A stretch of DNA of 47,823 nucleotides from an uncultured Prevotella sp. Lineage in GTDB: Bacteria; Bacteroidota; Bacteroidia; Bacteroidales; Bacteroidaceae. Below are positions 43,891 through 47,823 of the stretch, one piece after another. The notes under the pieces are model-generated. The model had not been told where the DNA came from, ran no database searches, and saw only the letters and a program-made list of their open reading frames with translations. The stretch is from assembly GCA_944321645.1 (NCBI GenBank), contig CALUMB010000010.1, positions 1-47,823 of the forward strand, read 5' to 3'. Every line of letters starts with the position of its first letter. Position 1 is the first letter of the stretch. The translations under genes were made by a program, and so were the position numbers.

Positions 43891-44868
43891 ATGGACTATT
43901 TATCTCTCATCAAGGAGCCAATAGCGGGCGAGCTGGAGCGCTTTAACTCGCTCTTCGACGAATCCATGAGCCACACCGACGGTTTGCTGTCGCAGGCTTT
44001 GGCGCACATCAGGAAGAAGGCGGGCAAGCGGATGCGCCCGATGCTTATACTGCTGATGGCCCGCAACTACGGCCTTGTGACCCCGGCCACGCAAGACGCC
44101 GCCGTTGGACTGGAGCTTCTGCACACGGCCAGCCTCGTGCACGACGACGTGGTGGACGAGAGCTGCGAGCGCAGGGGGCAGGCTTCGCTCAACGCGACGT
44201 ACAACAACAAGGTGGCGGTGCTCGTGGGCGACTACCTGCTCTCCACGGCGCTGCTGCACGTATCGCTCACAGGCAACCAGGCCATAGTGCAGTACCTTGC
44301 GGAGCTTGGCCGCACGCTGGCCAGCGGCGAGATACTGCAGCTGTCCAACATACGCAACAGTGAGGTTTCGGAGGAGGTCTACTACCAGGTAATCCGCCAG
44401 AAGACCGCCGCGCTCTTCGAGGCTTGCTGCGCCATTGGCGCACTCTCGGCGGGAGCCGACCAGGCCGACATCGAGGCGGCGAAGAACTTCGGGCGCAACC
44501 TCGGCATCATCTTCCAGATACGCGACGACATATTCGACTACTACCCTTCGGCCACCATCGGCAAGCCCACGGGCAACGACATGGCCGAGGGCAAGCTCAC
44601 CCTGCCGGCCATCTACGCGCTTAACTCCACCGCCGACGGGCGCATGATGGCCATTGCACGGCGCGTGAAGGAAGGCACGGTGTCGCCCGATGAAATCGCC
44701 GCCCTGGTGGCTTTTACCAAAGAAAACGGCGGAATCGAGTATGCCGAGCGCCGCATGGAGGAGCTGCGCGGCCTGTGCTGCGGCTTCATTGAGGCCAACG
44801 TGGCCGACGCGGAGATAGCCCGCGCCCTCACGGCCTACGTGGATTTTGTGATCGATAGGAGCAAATGA
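43891..44868 (+). CDS. trans-Polyprenyl diphosphate synthase (long chain)
   Basis: 325 residues. First Asp-rich motif HDDVVDES at about 84-91 and second DDIFDYYP at 212-219, both intact; KKAGKRMRPMLILLMA binds IPP. Condenses IPP onto an allylic diphosphate to make the side chain of menaquinone (octaprenyl type, IspB-like). Chain length cannot be read with certainty from the sequence. It has its own -7 box and is followed by a phrase array. Confidence 0.93.
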   Translation: MDYLSLIKEPIAGELERFNSLFDESMSHTDGLLSQALAHIRKKAGKRMRPMLILLMARNYGLVTPATQDAAVGLELLHTASLVHDDVVDESCERRGQASLNATYNNKVAVLVGDYLLSTALLHVSLTGNQAIVQYLAELGRTLASGEILQLSNIRNSEVSEEVYYQVIRQKTAALFEACCAIGALSAGADQADIEAAKNFGRNLGIIFQIRDDIFDYYPSATIGKPTGNDMAEGKLTLPAIYALNSTADGRMMAIARRVKEGTVSPDEIAALVAFTKENGGIEYAERRMEELRGLCCGFIEANVADAEIARALTAYVDFVIDRSK

Positions 44869-44883
44869 TTTGGCGGGATGGCT

Positions 44884-44925
44884 TGGGTTAATTAGGCTAA
44901 TTGGTCGAATTGGACTAATTTGGCC
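44884..44925. repeat. Phrase array, TTGGACTAATT type, downstream of the four-helix gene
   Basis: Plus strand shows GGGTTAATTAGGCTAATTGG, then TCGAATTGGACTAATTTGG. It abuts the stop of the minus-strand four-helix-bundle gene and mirrors the array upstream of that gene. Confidence 0.75.
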
Positions 44926-45512
44926 TAAAGGTTCGTTTGGCTCTTGCCGCCGTTGAGCTGGCGCCACTCTGTCCTTGCCCGGTACATTTCTTCTTTTATG
45001 CCTCCGTTTTCTACGAAATCCTTCTTAAGCCTGTCTATTAGCTTCCTTAAGAAAACATCGGTTTGGTGGATGAGCGTTATGGCAATGTTCGCCACGGTCT
45101 CGTCGGAGCGTATCTTGATTGCTTCGCGGTAGTAGGCACTGTCGTTGTGCTTTGAGCATACTGTGCGCGTTTGGGTTGCCTTTTAGGAGTCTGGCGGCCA
45201 CGTGTTCAGGCTCCTTACGCGCAAGTAGTCCTCGTAGTCTGTCAATAGTTCTTGCAGGCTTGCCCGTGCCACGTTTATCAGCTTTAGTTCGGTTTCTTTT
45301 GAAGTTGTGCTCGCAGCGCTTCCCTCGGCTATGTTTTGCTTGCACGAGCGTGCTGCCTGCACCATCTGGTCTATCGTCCTGTCGCCTTTTTCGAGGTGTT
45401 TGTGGGCGAAATAGAATGTTATGTCATAGATGCATTCTGCTTTCTTGTAGGCAATAAGTTTCCTGTAGTTTCCGCGGTTAGGAAGGAATTCTTTGCTTGG
45501 CTGGTTATTCAT
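44925..45512 (-). pseudogene. Four-helix-bundle protein with suffix domain, in-frame TAA
   Basis: Starting at 45512 (MNNQPSKEFL), codons 1-109 encode the four-helix-bundle core (YRKLIAYKKAECIYDITFYF, GDRTIDQMVQAARSCKQNIAEG, LQELLTDYEDYLRVRSLNTW). Codon 110 is TAA (45183-45185). The same frame then runs 85 more codons to TAG at 44925 and still reads as the suffix domain: KHNDSAYYREAIKIRSDET, ITLIHQTDVFLRKLIDRLKK, MYRARTEWRQLNGGK. So a single stop splits an otherwise intact gene. The family is related to 23S rRNA intervening-sequence proteins and DGR Avd; function unknown. A 109-residue protein may still be made. Confidence 0.82.
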
Positions 45513-45550
45513 TGTTTGTGGCGTTTTGTTGGGTTGTTGGTTGGTTTTGG

Positions 45551-45606
45551 GCGTTTGTTGGGTTATTGGACTAATTAGCCCAATTTGTCTAATTAGTCCA
45601 ATTGCC
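45551..45606. repeat. Phrase array with perfect 14-bp hairpin upstream of the four-helix gene
   Basis: ATTGGACTAATTAG (45565-45578) and its exact complement (45589-45602), loop 10 nt. It lies between the deoC stop and the four-helix gene. Confidence 0.85.
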
Positions 45607-45624
45607 CCAATTTTTTCTTTTCCC

Positions 45625-46557
45625 TCAGAAGAACTTCGTCTCCTCCCCAACTATTTCGCTCAGCAGCATGTTGGCCAGGCGGCTCGTGCCGAGGCGGAGC
45701 CACTGGTTGGTGAGCCACGTTTCGCCCAGTACCTCTTTCACGATGGTGTAGTAGGTGAGCGCGTCGGTGACCGAGTTTAGCCCCCCGGCGGGCTTGAATC
45801 CAACCTGTATGCCGGTTTCGTTGTAGTATTCGCGTATGGCCTGGCACATCACGTAGGCTGCCTCTGGCGTGGCGGCAGGCTCGAGCTTGCCCGTGGATGT
45901 CTTGATGTAGTCGGCCCCGGCGTACATAGCGAGCAGCGAGGCTTTCTTGATGTTCTCGGCGGTCTTGAGGCAGCCCGTCTCGAGTATCACCTTCATCTTG
46001 CGCTCGCCGCACACGTCCTTCAGCTCGCTTATCTCGTCGCACAGGCCCTCGTAGTCGCCGCTTAGGAACTTGCCCACGGGCATCACGATGTCTATTTCGG
46101 TCGCGCCGTCGCCCAAGGCAAGGGCCGTCTCGGCCACCTTCACCTCCGGGAAGGTCTGCGACGACGGGAAACTGCCCGACACGCAGGCTATCTCCACGCC
46201 CTCAACTTCGAGCGACTGGCTCACCGTCTTGGCAAAGCAGGGGTAGACGCAGATGGTGGCCACGTGCGGAAGGTCGGGGTAGGAGTCCTCGAACTGGTTG
46301 ACGCGCTCGGTGAGTGCCAGTATGCTTTCGTCGGAGTCGGTGGTCTTTAGCGACGTAAGCTCGATGCTGCCCATCAGGAACCGCTTCGCCTCCGGCGTGT
46401 CGTTCTCGTGCACTTTCTCGGCTATCAGCTTCCTTACGGCGGCCCGCACGTCGTCGTCGGCTATCTTCGTGTCGTACTTGGCCAGTGCCTCTTCGTACCT
46501 GCTCATGCGCGGAGCCTCGTCGTGGCTGTGTGCGCTGTTGTTGTGTTTGTCAGTCAT
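45625..46557 (-). CDS. deoC: Deoxyribose-phosphate aldolase
   Basis: 310 residues. Class I aldolase that splits 2-deoxyribose-5-phosphate into glyceraldehyde-3-phosphate and acetaldehyde in nucleoside catabolism. Schiff-base Lys219 in GADYIKTSTGK and Lys255 in VGFKPAGG are present, as are CVYPCFAKTV and EIDIVMPVGKF. The N-terminus has an extra 20 hydrophilic residues rich in His and Asn; Met18 is an alternative start. Its start overlaps the mazG stop by 8 bp, so dtd, mazG and deoC form an operon. Confidence 0.96.
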   Translation of the reverse strand: MTDKHNNSAHSHDEAPRMSRYEEALAKYDTKIADDDVRAAVRKLIAEKVHENDTPEAKRFLMGSIELTSLKTTDSDESILALTERVNQFEDSYPDLPHVATICVYPCFAKTVSQSLEVEGVEIACVSGSFPSSQTFPEVKVAETALALGDGATEIDIVMPVGKFLSGDYEGLCDEISELKDVCGERKMKVILETGCLKTAENIKKASLLAMYAGADYIKTSTGKLEPAATPEAAYVMCQAIREYYNETGIQVGFKPAGGLNSVTDALTYYTIVKEVLGETWLTNQWLRLGTSRLANMLLSEIVGEETKFF

Positions 46558-46891
46558 TGTTGGTGAGTTTTTCGTTGTTTTTATGCCTTTCTTTGTCTCT
46601 CTCGGTCTTTTTCCCTATGTTGCGGCGCAGCTCTTCGGTCAGGTCCGTGCCAGTCTGGTTGGCTATGCAGAGCAGCACCCAGAGCACGTCGGCCATCTCG
46701 TCGCCGAGGTTGGCCTTCTCGCCGGGCTTGAAGCTCTGGTCGCCGTAGGTGCGGGCCATTACCCGCGCCAGCTCGCCCACTTCCTCGGTGAGCACGGCCA
46801 TGTTCGTAAGCTCCGAGAAGTAGCGCACGCCGTAGGTGCGTATCCAGTCGTCAACCATACGTTGCGCCTGGCGGATGGTTATGTCGTCCAT
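46550..46891 (-). CDS. MazG-type nucleotide pyrophosphohydrolase
   Basis: 113 residues, single MazG-like domain of the all-alpha NTP pyrophosphatases. Metal-binding helices show LTEEVGELARVMARTYG (ExxE) and LGDEMADVLWVLLCIAN (ExxD). Hydrolyses (d)NTPs to monophosphates, probably as house-cleaning. The C-terminus is charged and probably flexible. It starts 33 bp after dtd and overlaps deoC by 8 bp. Confidence 0.9.
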   Translation of the reverse strand: MDDITIRQAQRMVDDWIRTYGVRYFSELTNMAVLTEEVGELARVMARTYGDQSFKPGEKANLGDEMADVLWVLLCIANQTGTDLTEELRRNIGKKTERDKERHKNNEKLTNND

Positions 46892-46924
46892 AGTGGGATT
46901 TGTGCTAAGTTTGCTGTGTCTGCC

Positions 46925-47377
46925 TCACTCCTTGTTCTTCGTGTCCATGCAGATGGTCACGGGGCCGTCGTTGACCAGTTCCACCTTCATGTCGGCGCCG
47001 AACTCGCCCGTGGCCACGGGGCGGCCTGTGGCCTCGGCCATGAGGGCGCAGAAGCGCTCGTAGAGCGGTATGGCGATGGAGTGGGGCGCGGCGTGGATCC
47101 ACGAGGGGCGGTTGCCCTTCTTGTAGGATGCCATGAGCGTGAACTGGCTCACCACCAGCACCTCGCCGCCGACGTCTGCCAGGGCCAGGTTCATCACGCC
47201 CCCGTCGTCGTCGAACACGCGCAGGGCGGCTATCTTCCTCACGAGCCACCGGGCGTCTTCCTCGGTGTCGTCGGCCGTGATGCCGAGCAGTACCATGAAG
47301 CCGGGGCCTATGGCCGACTTAACCTGCCCGCCTATGGTGACCGATGCGCGGCTCACGCGCTGTATCACTGTTCTCAT
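46925..47377 (-). CDS. dtd: D-aminoacyl-tRNA deacylase
   Basis: 150 residues, normal size. Removes D-amino acids and glycine mis-attached to tRNA. Start MRTVIQRVSRASVTIGG; then LLGITADDTEEDARWLVRKI, the DTD signature SQFTLMASYKKGNRPSW, and the Gly-Pro motif NDGPVTICMDTKN near the end. Start at 47377 is certain from the conserved N-terminus; a long upstream frame is only repeat array F. First gene of dtd-mazG-deoC. Confidence 0.96.
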   Translation of the reverse strand: MRTVIQRVSRASVTIGGQVKSAIGPGFMVLLGITADDTEEDARWLVRKIAALRVFDDDGGVMNLALADVGGEVLVVSQFTLMASYKKGNRPSWIHAAPHSIAIPLYERFCALMAEATGRPVATGEFGADMKVELVNDGPVTICMDTKNKE

Positions 47378-47488
47378 TCTTTGCTGTGGTTTTGTTTTGC
47401 TTGTCGTGTGCATGTTGCGCCCTGATGCGGCTGCGGGGGCCGTGGCGAGGCGCGGCAGCCGTGGCGTGGGGGCAACCATGCCGTGTTG

Positions 47489-47519
47489 CAAAGATAGCGA
47501 TTTTGGGCTTAATCCCAAA
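47489..47519 (-). promoter_or_regulatory. Promoter of the dtd operon
   Basis: -7 TATCTTTG (47489-47496) and TTTG (47516-47519), spacer 19. Leader about 105 nt. Confidence 0.7.
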
Positions 47520-47685
47520 ATTTGGCGGCGGGTTTTTGCGCTTCCCTTGTGCCGAATTTTTTGTTGTGCGGGGCGGGTTTTCGGTAAAAATGTTTGACTG
47601 TCTGGCTTTGGCAAATAGATTCCAAAGGCTCTGTTTTGGCCCCGTATCGGCCGCTTTTGCCGCCGCTTTTCGCCCCGCCGGATGC

Positions 47686-47751
47686 GGCGGGTGCCGTTTT
47701 GGGTTGCGAAACGACCCGTTTTAGAGAGCCAAACGGCCTGTTTCGCAACCA
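47686..47751. repeat. 22-bp palindromic array F (3 units)
   Basis: Units start at 47686 (weak), 47708 and 47730. The array stops abruptly at 47751, where unrelated A/T-rich sequence begins. Confidence 0.85.
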
Positions 47752-47752
47752 T

Positions 47753-47823
47753 TAGTGTCCGCTAAAAGTTTTTGTATTGTGAAAAAATTTAGGGCTGAGT
47801 TCCTCGCTTGGAATTCAGCCCTT
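47753..47823. other. Possible end of a mobile element running out of the window
   Basis: After array F the sequence changes to TTAGTGTCCGCTAAAAG and an A/T-rich stretch. Then comes a 13-bp stem (47792-47804 with 47811-47823 less a few bases; one G-T pair) whose left arm is AGGGCTGAGTTCC. This looks like an insertion-sequence terminus, but no transposase is in view. Confidence 0.3.

Overview
The window looks like chromosomal DNA of a GC-rich member of the Bacteroidota, most likely order Bacteroidales and perhaps Prevotellaceae. The grounds are: promoters of the type TTTG (about -33) plus TAnnTTTG (about -7) before most transcription units; a surface lipoprotein with an acidic export signal after its lipobox cysteine; a GH97 glycosidase; a PCMD-domain protein; a stand-alone TonB-dependent receptor; AAA-ATPase_like/PD-(D/E)XK genes; and gene neighbourhoods such as dtd-mazG-deoC. 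No rRNA, prophage, conjugative genes or CRISPR were seen. Genus is inference.

Layout. 1-2.7 kb: minus-strand run ychF, lgt, a His/Cys/Gly-rich secreted DKNYY-like protein, and the 5' part of xpt, the last three overlapping end to start. 2.8-6.8 kb: accessory block with a small ORF, a pRiA4b ORF-3-like gene and two almost identical AAA-ATPase/nuclease genes in tandem. 7.3-18 kb: MsbA-like ABC exporter, miaB, PLP C-S lyase, glycosyltransferase, GtrA flippase-like protein, LtaS/sulfatase-like membrane enzyme, Bax1/YccA membrane protein and a GNAT acetyltransferase. 18-26 kb: GH97, two tandem mini-XRE regulators behind a G10 tract, lipoprotein, tRNA-Gln(UUG), O-methyltransferase, aroQ, xerD, and a DapL-like protein that has lost the catalytic lysine. 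26-40.5 kb: second LtaS-like enzyme, iron alcohol dehydrogenase, TonB receptor, CDF-epimerase-PAP2 operon, RNase R, BamA/TamA-like barrel, PCMD protein. 41-47.8 kb: polA, polyprenyl diphosphate synthase, a four-helix-bundle gene with an in-frame stop, deoC, mazG, dtd, then a possible mobile-element end.

The most unusual content is between the genes. (1) Six intergenic loci carry tandem arrays of an exact 22-bp period (3-5 units), each unit having the palindromic core AAACGGSCCGTTT; some copies share flanking modules, so this is a dispersed composite repeat. (2) A second family, here called phrase arrays, consists of short AT-rich phrases (such as TTAAGGAG or GGTAAAAAG) repeated right at stop codons, sometimes starting inside the last codons. 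Several are followed by a core like RCGWATGCTT, and at two loci the array is mirrored into a perfect inverted repeat of 35 or 56 bp around a 43-44-nt loop. The broken four-helix-bundle gene is itself flanked by such arrays.

The genes are mostly housekeeping and envelope functions (lipoprotein maturation, lipid export, glycan and lipid-head-group modification, outer-membrane assembly, tRNA modification and proofreading, DNA replication and dimer resolution). Function calls rest on motif recognition by eye; no database search was run.
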